DNA from: Paenibacillus sp. HB172176 | GTDB taxonomy: Bacteria; Bacillota; Bacilli; Paenibacillales; Paenibacillaceae | DNA length: 64,000 nt | Reading direction: 5' to 3' | Assembly: GCF_011947265.1 (NCBI RefSeq) | Contig: NZ_JAATHD010000003.1 | Coordinates: 518,086-582,085 of the forward strand | Shown: positions 43,844 through 53,403 of the stretch, one piece after another | How positions within the stretch are numbered: the first letter of the stretch is position 1 | How the letters are laid out: each line of letters begins with the position of its first letter | Position numbers and translations under genes: made by a program | Notes under the pieces: model-generated | The model's database searches: none | What the model was told of the DNA's origin: nothing | Seen by the model: the letters and a program-made list of their open reading frames with translations, nothing else

Positions 43844-44983
43844 ATGCTGCTGCCATTCACCGGGGAACATGAAGCGCTTCGTACGATGGTACGCAATTTC
43901 GCGCGGAATGAAGCTGCGAAATTCATTCCTTCCATGGAGGAGAAGGATGAATTTCCTTCCGAATTAATCAAGAAGCTTGGCACGCTCGGGTTGATGGGCA
44001 TCTCCGTTCCGGAAGCGTACGGAGGGGCCGGGGCCGATTATCTCTCAAGCATAATCGCCATTCATGAGCTTTCCAGGGTAAGCGCCGCGATTGGGGTCAT
44101 CCTGTCCGTTCACAGCTCGGTTGGCACGAGCCCCATTCTCGATTGCGGGGATGAGCGGCAGAAGCGCTGCTTCCTGCCCAAGCTGGCATCGGGAGAATGG
44201 CTTGGCGCGTTCGCTCTGACAGAGCCTCATGCCGGCTCAGACTCCGGAAGCATTCGAACAAAGGCCGTGAGGCAGGGCGAGCATTATAGATTGAACGGGT
44301 CGAAGCTTTTTATTACGAACGGAGGGTACGCGGATACCTATATTACGTTCGCGGTCACCGATGCCGGCAAAGGGAAGCGGGGACTTACCGCATTTGTGGT
44401 GGAGAAGGGAACGAAGGGGCTGCGCGTCGGGAAGCCGGAGAAGAAGCTCGGCTTGCACGGCTCCAGCACGACTCCTCTCCTCTTCGAAGAGGCTGAGGTT
44501 CCCGCGGCGAACAGGCTCGGAGAGGAGGGAGACGGCTTTCAGATTGCGCTTCGGCATCTGGACGGGGGCAGAATCGGCATCGCGGCGCAGGCGCTAGGCA
44601 TTGCGGAGGCGGCTCTGGACAGCGCATTGCGTTATGCCAAGCAGCGCTATCAATTCGGCAAGCCGATCGGCAAGCATCAGGCGATCGCCTTCAAGCTCGC
44701 AGACATGGCAACCGAGGTCGAGGCCGCGAAGCTGCTGCTCTATCAAGCGGCAGCCCTGCGAAGCGAAGGTGTTGAATGCGGCAGGGAAGCGTCGATGGCG
44801 AAGCGCTTTTGCTCGGATGCGGCGATGTTCTGCGCGACGGAAGCCATACAGATTTTCGGCGGCTATGGCTATATGCGCGAATACGGCATCGAGAGGCTGC
44901 TTCGCGACGCGAAGGCAACGCAAATCTATGAAGGAACGAATGAAATTCAGAGGCTTGTCATCGCAAAGCATCTGGGTTTGTAG
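43844..44983 (+). CDS. mmgC: Acyl-CoA dehydrogenase
   Basis: This 379-aa FAD-dependent acyl-CoA dehydrogenase has the family signatures AFALTEPHAGSDSGSI (FAD contact) and the C-terminal QIYEGTNEIQRLVIAKHLGL, whose Glu (about 363) is the catalytic base. It performs the first oxidation of short-chain acyl-CoA. It lies 23 nt after mmgB. B. subtilis MmgC handles short-chain substrates; the same is likely here. Confidence 0.92.
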   Translation: MLLPFTGEHEALRTMVRNFARNEAAKFIPSMEEKDEFPSELIKKLGTLGLMGISVPEAYGGAGADYLSSIIAIHELSRVSAAIGVILSVHSSVGTSPILDCGDERQKRCFLPKLASGEWLGAFALTEPHAGSDSGSIRTKAVRQGEHYRLNGSKLFITNGGYADTYITFAVTDAGKGKRGLTAFVVEKGTKGLRVGKPEKKLGLHGSSTTPLLFEEAEVPAANRLGEEGDGFQIALRHLDGGRIGIAAQALGIAEAALDSALRYAKQRYQFGKPIGKHQAIAFKLADMATEVEAAKLLLYQAAALRSEGVECGREASMAKRFCSDAAMFCATEAIQIFGGYGYMREYGIERLLRDAKATQIYEGTNEIQRLVIAKHLGL

Positions 44984-45051
44984 AGGCTGAGTCGTGAATT
45001 TGCCTTTAGAGGCTGTCTCATCACTTATAGTCGAGAAAGGAAGTGGTCAGC

Positions 45052-46191
45052 ATGTCGAGCAGTTGCGATTCGGGAGATTGCGGGGATGACCGCTATTCTC
45101 CGGGGCTGGAAAATATTATAGCCAGTGAAACCGCTTTATCCTATCTGGATGTGGAGAAGGAAGAAATTGTGCTGCGGGGCTACAGCCTGATTGAGCTTGC
45201 CCGGCAGACCGGCTATGTCGATGTCGCCCATCTGCTCATCGAAGGCTCTCTGCCGACCTCCGAGCGAAGATTGGCTGTAGAGCTGAAACTGAAAGCGGAG
45301 GAAGAAGTGCCGGGAGGCGTCTACGAGTCGATAAGGCTGCTGCCCCAAGGAGCGCATGCGATGGATATGCTTCGAACCGCGATCTCCGCGCTCGGCTGCT
45401 TCGACGAGGAGCTTGAGGATTTCTCTCCGGCTTCGGGCAGAAGGAAGGCTTACAGGCTTCTTGCCAAGCTGCCTCAGATTACCGCGAACGGCTATCGGAT
45501 ACTGAACGGCCTTGAACCCGTTGCGCCGCGCTCGGATCTCGCCTATTCGGCAGGCTTTCTCTACCTGCTGACGAACAAGAAGCCGACGGAGCTGGAAGCG
45601 CATGTCTTCGATCAGTCTCTTGTCGCCTACAGCGAGCATGAAATGCCGAATTCAACCTTTGCCGCTCGCGTCATCGCATCGACCATGTCCGATATGTACG
45701 GAGCGGTGACGGGCGCAGCGGCTTCACTCAAGGGCCGTCTTCACGGCGGCGCGAACGAAGCGGTGATGAAGATGCTCGAGGAGACGAGCTCAAGTCAATC
45801 GCTCGAAGCGCTCATGCTGGAGAAGCTTGCGAAGAAGGAGCGGATCATGGGCTTCGGCCACCGGGTCTATATGCGCAAGCCGGACCCGCGGGCGCTTCTA
45901 ATGAAAGAAGCGCTGCGGAAGCTTGCGGCGGCATCCTGCAATCATGAGCTCTATCATCGCTGCGAGGCGGGAGAAGCGGTGATGAAGAGAGAGAAGGGGC
46001 TGTATCCGAATCTCGATTATTACGCCGCTCCCGTCTATCATTTGCTTGGCATTCCCGTTCCGTTATTCACGCCGGTATTTCTGGCGGCGCGAGCAACTGG
46101 ATTATGCGCCCATGTCATCGAGCAGCATGAGCATAACCGCCTGTTCAGACCGCGAGTGCTCTATCGCGGCCCGAAAGATCTTCATCCCTGA
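45052..46191 (+). CDS. mmgD: Citrate / 2-methylcitrate synthase
   Basis: This 379-aa citrate-synthase-family enzyme condenses oxaloacetate with acetyl-CoA or propionyl-CoA. Catalytic blocks are visible: [11 protein letters not shown] (His), IMGFGHRVY (His) and [11 protein letters not shown] (Asp). ATG 45052 is chosen with AAAGGAAG 8 nt upstream. A Cys/Asp-rich N-terminus ([12 protein letters not shown]) is unusual. The operon position before prpD and prpB homologues suggests methylcitrate synthase activity. Confidence 0.9.
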   Translation: MSSSCDSGDCGDDRYSPGLENIIASETALSYLDVEKEEIVLRGYSLIELARQTGYVDVAHLLIEGSLPTSERRLAVELKLKAEEEVPGGVYESIRLLPQGAHAMDMLRTAISALGCFDEELEDFSPASGRRKAYRLLAKLPQITANGYRILNGLEPVAPRSDLAYSAGFLYLLTNKKPTELEAHVFDQSLVAYSEHEMPNSTFAARVIASTMSDMYGAVTGAAASLKGRLHGGANEAVMKMLEETSSSQSLEALMLEKLAKKERIMGFGHRVYMRKPDPRALLMKEALRKLAAASCNHELYHRCEAGEAVMKREKGLYPNLDYYAAPVYHLLGIPVPLFTPVFLAARATGLCAHVIEQHEHNRLFRPRVLYRGPKDLHP

Positions 46192-46211
46192 TGACGCAAG
46201 GAGGAGAACGA

Positions 46212-47627
46212 ATGGCTGTTGACCGGCTTATCGTCGACATCGCGGATTACGCATGCAATTATTCCGTTGAAAGCGCGGAGGCGCTGCGAATTGCGCAATA
46301 TATGCTGATGGATTCAATCGGAACGGGTGTTTTGGCGCTGAAATTTCCGGAATGCGCCAAGCATCTTGGCCCCATCGTGCCTGGAGCAGACCTGCCGGGA
46401 GGCGCGCGCGTGCCGGGGACGAGATTCGAGCTGGATCCGGTGCAGGCGGCGTTTAATATCGGCTGCATGATCCGGTGGCTCGATTTCAACGATACGTGGT
46501 TGGCCGCCGAATGGGGTCATCCCTCCGATAATCTCGGCAGCATTCTGGCCGTTGCGGATTATGTAAGCCGATTGCGCGTGCGGGAGGGAGGAGAATCCCT
46601 TCTTATGAAGGATGTGCTGACGGCAGCGGTGAAAGCGCATGAAATTCAAGGCGTTCTGGCGCTTAATCATTCGCTGAACCGAGTCGGACTCGATCATGTT
46701 CTCTTCGTGAAGGTCGCGTCTGCGGCGGTTGCGGCAGCCATGCTCGGCGGTACGAGAGAGGAAGTAGCGGGAGCCGTGTCCCATGCCTGGCTGGACGGAG
46801 GCAGTCTGCGCGCTTATCGCCACGCGCCGAATACGATTTCGCGCAAATCCTGGGCAGCAGGGGATGCCGCGAGCCGAGCCGTTCGGCTGGCGTTGATGTC
46901 GCTTGGCGGAGAAATGAGCTGCGAAACGCCGCTTACGGCGAAGGGCTGGGGCTTCCAGGATGTGCTGTTCCGCGGACAGGAGCTGAAGCTGGAGCGTCGG
47001 CTCGGCACCTATGTGATGGACAATATTTTGTTCAAAATAGCATTCCCTGCCGAATTTCATGCGCAGACCGCGGTGGAATGCGCAATTGCGCTGCATCCGC
47101 AGGTGAAGGACCGTCTGCATGAAATTAGCCGCATCGAGCTTGCCACTCATGAATCGGCGATCCGGATCATCGATAAGCGGGGACCGCTGCATAATCCCGC
47201 AGATCGGGATCATTGTTTGCAATACATGGTTGCGATTGGCCTGCTCTTCGGGGAATTAACAGCGGACCATTATGAGGACGAAGCCGCTCGCGATCCGAGA
47301 ATCGACGAGCTCAGAAGCAAGATGAGCGTTCATCACGACGAGAGCTACAGCAGGGATTATCTCGATCCCGACAAACGCTCTATCGCCAACGGCATTCAAA
47401 TCCGGTTCGCGGATGGAACGAGCACGGATAAGCTCGTCGTCCACTATCCGCTTGGCCACAGGCGCAGACGGGAGGAGGGACTGCCTGAGGTGATTCGGAA
47501 ATGCGAGGCGAATCTTTTAACCCGATTTCCACGCAATAGAACGTCCGAGATCTTGAAACGAACCTTCGAGGGGGAGCAGTTGGCGAGCATGCCGGTTACG
47601 CGGTTCATGGCGCTCTTCGTCATCTGA
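46212..47627 (+). CDS. mmgE: 2-methylcitrate dehydratase (MmgE/PrpD family)
   Basis: This 471-aa MmgE/PrpD protein dehydrates 2-methylcitrate in propionate breakdown. Recognisable blocks are [38 protein letters not shown] and [21 protein letters not shown] 46212 has AAGGAGG 7 nt upstream, placing the ribosome site in the 20-nt gap after mmgD. It is cotranscribed with mmgD and prpB. Confidence 0.92.
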   Translation: MAVDRLIVDIADYACNYSVESAEALRIAQYMLMDSIGTGVLALKFPECAKHLGPIVPGADLPGGARVPGTRFELDPVQAAFNIGCMIRWLDFNDTWLAAEWGHPSDNLGSILAVADYVSRLRVREGGESLLMKDVLTAAVKAHEIQGVLALNHSLNRVGLDHVLFVKVASAAVAAAMLGGTREEVAGAVSHAWLDGGSLRAYRHAPNTISRKSWAAGDAASRAVRLALMSLGGEMSCETPLTAKGWGFQDVLFRGQELKLERRLGTYVMDNILFKIAFPAEFHAQTAVECAIALHPQVKDRLHEISRIELATHESAIRIIDKRGPLHNPADRDHCLQYMVAIGLLFGELTADHYEDEAARDPRIDELRSKMSVHHDESYSRDYLDPDKRSIANGIQIRFADGTSTDKLVVHYPLGHRRRREEGLPEVIRKCEANLLTRFPRNRTSEILKRTFEGEQLASMPVTRFMALFVI

Positions 47628-47703
47628 TGGATGCTGCTGCTTCATAAGCTTACTCGACAGCGTCATTTCATGATTCGGGTAGACTGAAATAGGGGGGATT
47701 CGA

Positions 47704-48612
47704 ATGTCATGGCTGATCGAGAAGGAGCCCGAGCAAGGGGAGTTGGCCGAGAGGCTTCGCGACTTGATCGCTGCGGGACCGATTGTGAAGATGCCGGGGG
47801 CTCATGACGGAATGGCCGCAAGAATGGCCAAGGAATGCGGATTTCAAGCGCTTTACTTGTCGGGAGCGGCCTATTCGGCAAGCAGGGGACTTCCCGATCT
47901 GGGTCTCATCTATTCGAATGAAGTGGCGGAGAGGGTGCGCGAACTCGTCAGGGCATCGGGACTTCCCGTGCTGGCGGATATCGATACCGGCTTTGGAGGC
48001 ATATTGAATGTCGCTCGCACGGCGAAGGAAATGCTGGAAGCGAAGGCTGCGGCGGTTCAGATCGAGGATCAGGAGATGCCGAAGAAATGCGGACATCTGA
48101 ACGGGAAGAAGCTCATTTCCGCCGAGGAGATGACGCAGAAGATAACAATGATCAAAACGGCGGCTCCCGGCTTGCTCGTTGTGGCTCGAACCGATGCGAG
48201 AAGCGTTGAGGGTCTGGAGGCGGCGATTGTGAGAGCCCGGCAGTACGCCGAGGCGGGAGCGGATGCGATCTTTCCCGAAGCGCTCGAGAATGAAAGCGAG
48301 TTTGAGCGATTTCGCGAAGCGGTAAGCTCTCCGCTGCTTGCCAATATGACGGAATTCGGCAAGACGCCATATTACACAGCCAATCAATTCGAGAGCTGGG
48401 GCTTCCGAATGGTCATTTACCCGGTCACTTCGCTCCGCGTCGCCGCCAAGGCGTATGAGCGGGTATTTCGCGAGATCAAGGGCAGCGGCACCCAGAAGAC
48501 GACCATTCCGCATATGCAGACGCGCCGGGAGCTCTACGACCTTATTCGATATGACGAATACGAGGCGCTGGATAATCGTATAGCCAAGACCAAGCTGCCT
48601 CATGAGCCGTAA
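47704..48612 (+). CDS. prpB: Methylisocitrate lyase
   Basis: This 302-aa isocitrate-lyase-superfamily enzyme cleaves 2-methylisocitrate to pyruvate and succinate. It has the signature KKCGHLNGK with catalytic C129, plus VLADIDTGFGG and VVARTDARSVEGL. It is the orthologue of B. subtilis YqiQ at the end of the mmg operon, 76 nt after mmgE. It completes the methylcitrate cycle begun by mmgD and mmgE. Confidence 0.92.
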   Translation: MSWLIEKEPEQGELAERLRDLIAAGPIVKMPGAHDGMAARMAKECGFQALYLSGAAYSASRGLPDLGLIYSNEVAERVRELVRASGLPVLADIDTGFGGILNVARTAKEMLEAKAAAVQIEDQEMPKKCGHLNGKKLISAEEMTQKITMIKTAAPGLLVVARTDARSVEGLEAAIVRARQYAEAGADAIFPEALENESEFERFREAVSSPLLANMTEFGKTPYYTANQFESWGFRMVIYPVTSLRVAAKAYERVFREIKGSGTQKTTIPHMQTRRELYDLIRYDEYEALDNRIAKTKLPHEP

Positions 48613-48686
48613 GCAGGTTGCTTCGCAGGCGGTGAATGGGTAAGATAGAGGGAAAGCTTACATAGATAGAGACGAGGTGTTCGCAT

Positions 48687-49865
48687 TTGACTTACCAATT
48701 TGATGAAATGATAGACCGAAGAAATACGCGATCGTACAAATGGGATCAGTCCGAAGTGCTGTTCGGCAGCGCGGACATTCTCCCGCTCTGGGTTGCGGAT
48801 ATGGATTTCGCCAGTCCTCCGGCCGTCAAGGAAGTATTGCTGAAGCGCGCAGCCATTGGGGCTTACGGCTACGCCGTTCGCTCCGAAAGCTATCTGGACG
48901 CGATTGTGAACTGGTTCAAACGGCGTCATAACTGGGAGCTTCAGAAGGATTTCATTACGGATTCCCCAAGCGTGGTCACTTCGCTCAGCGTGGCTGTCGA
49001 GCAATTCAGCGAGCCCGGCGCCTCGGTCGTGCTGCAATCGCCTGTCTATTATCCGTTCTATGACGTTATAACCAGCAATGGACGGAAGGTAGCGAAGAAT
49101 CCGCTGATTATTCGGAATGGTCGCTTCGAGATGGATCTGGAGCAATTGGAAGCCCTGTTCCAGGAGGGCGCCAAGCTGCTGCTGCTCTGCAGTCCCCATA
49201 ATCCGGGCGGACGGGTTTGGGAGCGGGAAGAATTGCTTGCGCTGGGCGAGCTGTGCGTGCGTTATGGCGTTACAATCGTTTCGGATGAAATTCATTGCGA
49301 TTTGACCTATTCTGGCCATACGCATATTCCGCTTGCCTCCCTGTCTCCCGAAATCGCGGATATTACCATCACAACATTAGCCGCTACCAAAACCTTTAAT
49401 TTGCCCGGCCTCCATACTTCGTTTATGGTCATCACGAACAAAGCGATCAAGTCGCGCATGGACAAGCGTATGCATACGTTAAGCCTGCACATGGCGCAGC
49501 ATTTCGCTCAGGATGCGGTAGAAGCGGCTTATAACGATGGCGAGGAATGGCTAGACGCGATGATGGCGTACGTGGAAGGCAATTTGAACTACGCGATGGA
49601 CTTTCTGCAGAGGGAGCTTCCGCAGATCAAGCCGCTCAAACCGGACGGCACTTACTTGCTGTGGCTGGACTGCCGCGAGCTCGGGCTGGACAAGGAGGGG
49701 CTGAAGGAGCTTATGTTCAAACGCGCGAAGGTCGCGTTCAGCGAAGGCTCCGTATTCGGCACGGAAGGCGAAGGCTGGCTGCGCGTCAACCTGGCTTGTC
49801 CGCGCTCGATTCTGGAGCGGGCGCTTCGTCAATTCAGCGATGCGGTTCGCTCGTCCAACGGATAA
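48687..49865 (+). CDS. MalY/PatB-type PLP aminotransferase / C-S lyase
   Basis: This 392-aa fold-type I PLP enzyme is of the MalY/PatB (cystathionine beta-lyase-like) family. It has the N-terminal block FDEMIDRRNTRSYKWD, LWVADMDFASPP, SPHNPGGRVW and the PLP lysine in AATKTFNLPGL. The TTG start at 48687 with AGGTG upstream matches the usual N-terminus of the family. It releases ammonia, pyruvate and thiol from cystathionine or cysteine conjugates. It lies 74 nt after prpB; operon membership is uncertain. A terminator follows. Confidence 0.9.
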   Translation: MTYQFDEMIDRRNTRSYKWDQSEVLFGSADILPLWVADMDFASPPAVKEVLLKRAAIGAYGYAVRSESYLDAIVNWFKRRHNWELQKDFITDSPSVVTSLSVAVEQFSEPGASVVLQSPVYYPFYDVITSNGRKVAKNPLIIRNGRFEMDLEQLEALFQEGAKLLLLCSPHNPGGRVWEREELLALGELCVRYGVTIVSDEIHCDLTYSGHTHIPLASLSPEIADITITTLAATKTFNLPGLHTSFMVITNKAIKSRMDKRMHTLSLHMAQHFAQDAVEAAYNDGEEWLDAMMAYVEGNLNYAMDFLQRELPQIKPLKPDGTYLLWLDCRELGLDKEGLKELMFKRAKVAFSEGSVFGTEGEGWLRVNLACPRSILERALRQFSDAVRSSNG

Positions 49866-49956
49866 TTAACGCCAGGCTGCCGCAGCTGACGCCAAGCTGA
49901 GCTGCAACGGAGGTTGTCGGCAACGGCGCTGCTTTTTGCAAGCTCGGGCTCCATAT

Positions 49957-50003
49957 AAAGGACTTCCTTTATGCCCAATGACGGGCAGTGAGGAAGTCCT
50001 TTT
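49957..50003. terminator. Bidirectional terminator after the MalY-like gene
   Basis: Arms AAAGGACTTCCT (49957-49968) and AGGAAGTCCTTT (49991-50002) pair over 12 bp, with an inner TGCCC/GGGCA stem. A T-tract follows on + and an A-run precedes it. It sits between convergent genes. Confidence 0.85.
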
Positions 50004-50015
50004 CTGTATTTATCA

Positions 50016-50831
50016 CTAGAGCAGCGATTCCGCTCCGTCAACGTAAATCTGGGTTCCCGATATATGATTGGATCGATCCGACCCCAGGAACAGCACCAGC
50101 TCGGCTACTTGCTCCGGCGCGCCGGCATGATGCTCGAGCGGATGACTGCCTTCCGGGTATTGAATCGGAATTTCGATTTCCTCCACTTCAGGCGTACGAT
50201 GAGTGTTCTCGCCGATATTCGTCTGGATGGCTCCAGGACAAATGGCATTGACGCGAATGCCGTAACCGGCGAGCTCCAGAGCCGCCATCTTCATGAACGC
50301 GACTTGACCTGCCTTGGATGAGCTATAGGCCGACATCCCGAAGCCCGTGTACTTGCGGCTGCCGTTTATCGAGGAAGTAATCACGATGCTCCCGCCATCC
50401 CCCTTCATGTGCGGAATGGCGAATTTCACCGAGAGAAAGGTGCCCTTCAAATTGATCTCCAACGTGCGATCCCAATCCTCCGGCGTCAGATGCTCGATAG
50501 GAGAGAGCGTTCCGTTGACACCGGCATTGGCGAACAGAATATCGATTCTGCCGAATTTCTCGGCCGCTCCATTCATGGCCTTCTCTACACGGGCGGCGTC
50601 CGACACATCGGTATCAAGAAAAATCGCTTCCCCGCCCATCCGTTCAATTTCGGCTTCGACCTCTTCACTGCGCTCGTCGATCAGATCGACAAGCGCGATT
50701 TTTGCGCCATGCTGCGCAAGCAGCAGCGCCGCCGCCCTTCCGATTCCCGAACCGGCGCCGGTGATGACTGCAACCTTGCCTTCAAGCTGTTTTTCGATCT
50801 TCGTTTTTGAATCCGTCATTGTAGCAGGCAT
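50016..50831 (-). CDS. Short-chain dehydrogenase/reductase
   Basis: This 271-aa NAD(P)-dependent SDR has the cofactor motif TGAGSGIG, NAGV and the active-site YSSSK (Tyr, Lys), with TSSINGS carrying the catalytic Ser. VNAICPGAI also fits. The C-terminus ends in the usual HISGTQIYVDGA. The likely cofactor preference is NAD, from VDLIDE after the first strand. The substrate is unknown. AGGGA lies about 6 nt before the ATG. It is monocistronic, convergent with the MalY-like gene. Confidence 0.9.
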   Translation of the reverse strand: MPATMTDSKTKIEKQLEGKVAVITGAGSGIGRAAALLLAQHGAKIALVDLIDERSEEVEAEIERMGGEAIFLDTDVSDAARVEKAMNGAAEKFGRIDILFANAGVNGTLSPIEHLTPEDWDRTLEINLKGTFLSVKFAIPHMKGDGGSIVITSSINGSRKYTGFGMSAYSSSKAGQVAFMKMAALELAGYGIRVNAICPGAIQTNIGENTHRTPEVEEIEIPIQYPEGSHPLEHHAGAPEQVAELVLFLGSDRSNHISGTQIYVDGAESLL

Positions 50832-50967
50832 TCTGCATCCCTCATTTCGATCGTATTCGCTTCTTAGGATGATATTAAGGTTCTTCTTTCATTCTGAAAC
50901 AAGCGAAAACGTAGAATTTGCGATCAGGGGAAGCCGACAATTTCTCAATTCGCAGCGGAACATGCGA

Positions 50968-50995
50968 AAGAAACCGCCGCAAGGAGCGATTTCTT
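50968..50995 (-). terminator. Possible terminator of the cupin gene
   Basis: Arms 50968-50977 and 50986-50995 pair (AAGAAACCGC with GCGATTTCTT, one mismatch). In minus-strand sense TTTCTTTCGC follows. It is about 80 nt beyond the cupin stop. The stem is weak. The rest of the 243-nt gap 50832-51074 shows no gene. Confidence 0.4.
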
Positions 50996-51074
50996 GGCAT
51001 TCATGCCTTGCAATTTGTAAATTTGATGATTCTCCCTATCCTTCTATGAGACGTGATGCGAATTCAGGTTCAAG

Positions 51075-51845
51075 CTAATCCCATCTGCGGTAAAGGAACG
51101 GCACATAGGGCATTTGCTCTGGAGCTTGCTGCTGTCCAGGCTGGTCCGCATGCGCCTGATAAGACGCGCCGAAATGCTGAAGCTGCGACGGACGGTATTC
51201 GCCGCCAATGAATCCCTGCTGCCCCATACCGTTCGTCGGCATGTTTCCTTGCATGCTTGGCATTTGGCCGGCATTGCTTTGTGTATTCGTGCTTATTCCC
51301 GCGGCAGCCGTCTTGCAGGAATTAGGCGGACCGATGAATACTGTTTCCTGAATCGGAGCGAGCGTTTCCTTGACCATCTCTTCGTTCAGGCAGTAGGTGT
51401 GCGCCAGCACCTTCGGCGGCGTGAGTCGCAGAATGTCCGAACCGAAGATAACGCCTGCCATGGCGTTGTCGAAGATGGCAAGAAGATGGGTATCGTCTTG
51501 CAAGGCAATAATGTAGTGCCACCAGCCCTGCGGGATGTTGACCACCTGGCTGGGCATGGCTTTGAAGTGAAGCAGCTTGTTCGTGAACGGGTTAATAATG
51601 GAGACAATCGCCGAGCCGGTAATACAATAGATCAACTCGGTGGCGTTCTGATGATAATGCGGCTCGACGGTGTTGCTCTGACTGAGATAGATATCGAGCA
51701 AAGCAGTGCCTCTTAACGTGTTAAGCTGCTGCTTGTTTAGCGATGTGATGTAGTTTTGATTGTTTTTTTTGAAGAGGAGATTATTGTTGAGGTTATAAGT
51801 GAATTGCACAGACGGCGATGCGTAGTCTATCGACTCATGGTCCAT
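51075..51845 (-). CDS. Cupin-domain protein with Gln/Met-rich tail
   Basis: This 256-aa protein has a bicupin-like or single germin-type cupin (about 40-180). Motif 1 is PHYHQNATELIYCITG and motif 2 is IPQGWWHYI, with His/Glu metal ligands in part present. The tail (about 190-256) is rich in Gln, Met, Gly, Pro, of low complexity. No signal peptide is seen. Similar proteins in Paenibacillus and Bacillus are annotated as oxalate-decarboxylase-like or spore-associated; I cannot decide. The gene is divergent from the alarmone synthetase, 189 nt apart. Confidence 0.75.
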   Translation of the reverse strand: MDHESIDYASPSVQFTYNLNNNLLFKKNNQNYITSLNKQQLNTLRGTALLDIYLSQSNTVEPHYHQNATELIYCITGSAIVSIINPFTNKLLHFKAMPSQVVNIPQGWWHYIIALQDDTHLLAIFDNAMAGVIFGSDILRLTPPKVLAHTYCLNEEMVKETLAPIQETVFIGPPNSCKTAAAGISTNTQSNAGQMPSMQGNMPTNGMGQQGFIGGEYRPSQLQHFGASYQAHADQPGQQQAPEQMPYVPFLYRRWD

Positions 51846-51949
51846 TCTTTCATTCCTGCCCTTCCTAATGAATTGCGGTTTGCTGTCTCCATTAGTGTAT
51901 GTAGATGCCCATGGGTTGGTGTACTCTCCTTAAGCGGGCTGTGGTTCAT

Positions 51950-51979
51950 TTGCATTGAGGTCTCCATTCATACTATGAT
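51950..51979 (+). promoter_or_regulatory. Promoter of the alarmone synthetase gene
   Basis: The -35 is TTGCAT (51950-51955), then an 18-nt spacer and -10 TATGAT (51974-51979). It is about 55 nt before the start codon. Confidence 0.55.
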
Positions 51980-52034
51980 GAAAGGACCTTAAGGCTGTTC
52001 AGGAATGTATGTGCTCGAACGAAGGAGAATGAGA

Positions 52035-52775
52035 ATGAACAACAATCAAATTGAACAATTCAAGAAGCTGAAGACCGATGTCACGCGCTTTATGATGATG
52101 TACCAATTTGCTTTGAATGAGCTCGAGACGAAAATCGAGATTGTGAAGGAAGAATTTCAATTTCTGCACGACTACAATCCGATCGAGCATACCAAATCGA
52201 GAGTGAAATCCCTCGAGAGCATCATGAACAAAATCGGCCGCAAAGGCATTGTTCTGTCCCTGGAGGAAATCAAGCATCATATTAAGGATATTGCCGGCTT
52301 GCGCATCACCTGCTCGTTCATTTCGGATATTTACAAGATTAGCGACATGCTGCAGAATCAATTCGAATTGAAAATAAATGAGATCAAGGATTATATTCAG
52401 CATCCGAAGCCGAATGGCTACCGCAGTCTGCATCTGCTTGTCGAGGTGCCGGTCGTGATGTCGGACGGTAAGGAGAATGTGTGCGTAGAAATACAAATTC
52501 GCACGATCGCCATGGATTTCTGGGCCAGCCTCGAGCATAAAATCTTTTATAAATACAATCAAACCGTGCCAAGCCGCCTTATTCAGGAATTGAAGGAAGC
52601 ATCCGACTCGGCAAATAAGCTCGATAAGCAAATGGAGAGGCTGCACCGTGAAATTTCGGTCATTAAGGAAACTCAGAACGAGGATTTCAGCGAACAGCTT
52701 ACCAAGCTGCTTATCAATAATCAGTCATTCAAACTGCCCTCATCGGTGCTGGAGCTCGGCAGCTCCAAAGAATAG
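52035..52775 (+). CDS. Small alarmone synthetase (GTP pyrophosphokinase, RelQ/YjbM type)
   Basis: This 246-aa single-domain RelA/SpoT synthetase makes (p)ppGpp from ATP and GTP or GDP. Synthetase blocks are visible: VKSLESIMNKIGRKG, DIAGLRITCSF, HPKPNGYRSLHLLVEVP and VEIQIRTIAMDFWASLEHK. There is no hydrolase domain and no TGS or ACT. A C-terminal coiled-coil-like region (about 195-245) fits the YjbM oligomerisation helices. ATG 52035 has AAGGAGA upstream. It stands alone with its own promoter. Confidence 0.9.
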   Translation: MNNNQIEQFKKLKTDVTRFMMMYQFALNELETKIEIVKEEFQFLHDYNPIEHTKSRVKSLESIMNKIGRKGIVLSLEEIKHHIKDIAGLRITCSFISDIYKISDMLQNQFELKINEIKDYIQHPKPNGYRSLHLLVEVPVVMSDGKENVCVEIQIRTIAMDFWASLEHKIFYKYNQTVPSRLIQELKEASDSANKLDKQMERLHREISVIKETQNEDFSEQLTKLLINNQSFKLPSSVLELGSSKE

Positions 52776-52884
52776 CGTTTCCGAAATTCGCAGATTGTTC
52801 GTGACGATTGGACATGACTATCGTTTTTTAGTAGGATAATAGAATAGTTACGATAATCAGCGAAGAAAAGTAGGGGTTGAGACT

Positions 52885-53265
52885 ATGCTGCAGCTGGGAT
52901 CCAAGGTCGTCATAGTGGCTGACCAATATGAGCAGAAGCTTCCTGTCGGCGAATACGGTTATATCATCGCTTATGATCGCAACGCGGACAATGTATTCGA
53001 TTATGTTCTGCGCGTGCCAGGCGCTAACCGCAATTTTCTAGTTCCTGAGGAGGATATCGAGCTTGAAGAAGTGCTCCTTCAGCTCGAGATTGATCGCATA
53101 GAGAGAGAATCCTTAATTGATTTCGCGCTTGCTACGCATAATGAGGAATTATTTCATCGAATAATGAACGGCGAGCAAGAAGAAACGGAAGCCGACAAGG
53201 AATCGCAAGAGCCGCTAAGCCGAGATGATTTTATCCGTCAAGTCAATTTGAAGGCGTGGATTTGA
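52885..53265 (+). CDS. Conserved hypothetical protein
   Basis: This 126-aa acidic protein opens with MLQLGSKVVIVADQYEQKLP, which looks like a small beta-barrel of SH3 or KOW-like type. An alpha-helical Glu-rich middle and a short C-terminal helix follow. I do not recognise a family. AGGGG precedes the ATG. A terminator separates it from gatCAB, so the adjacency is probably not functional. Confidence 0.7.
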   Translation: MLQLGSKVVIVADQYEQKLPVGEYGYIIAYDRNADNVFDYVLRVPGANRNFLVPEEDIELEEVLLQLEIDRIERESLIDFALATHNEELFHRIMNGEQEETEADKESQEPLSRDDFIRQVNLKAWI

Positions 53266-53280
53266 ACATCTTTTAACGGG

Positions 53281-53325
53281 AGCCGTCCTCGAAGCAGCAA
53301 CGCTGCTCCAGGGCGGCTTGTTTTG
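53281..53325 (+). terminator. Terminator upstream of gatCAB
   Basis: The outer stem AGCCGTCCT (53281-53289) pairs with AGGGCGGCT (53310-53318), the inner AGCAGC (53293-53298) with GCTGCT (53302-53307). TGTTTTG follows. Confidence 0.8.
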
Positions 53326-53337
53326 AGTGAGCCATTA

Positions 53338-53366
53338 TTGCTGTGGACTTGCTTGTAGGCTATAAT
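53338..53366 (+). promoter_or_regulatory. Promoter of gatCAB
   Basis: The -35 is TTGCTG (53338-53343), then a 17-nt spacer and consensus -10 TATAAT (53361-53366), about 38 nt before gatC. Confidence 0.65.
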
Positions 53367-53403
53367 AATTGGAATGACTTTGATGAGGAAGGAAGATGGG
53401 CTG

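Noticed and set aside
46626..46645. cre-like sequence inside mmgE
   Set aside because: It misses the invariant C near the 3' end and lies in coding sequence.
46314..47222. 302-codon open frame antisense to mmgE
   Set aside because: mmgE is a clear family member on the other strand; the antisense frame has no domain and reflects codon bias.
47707..48603. 298-codon open frame antisense to prpB
   Set aside because: It mirrors prpB exactly, with no domain or ribosome site.
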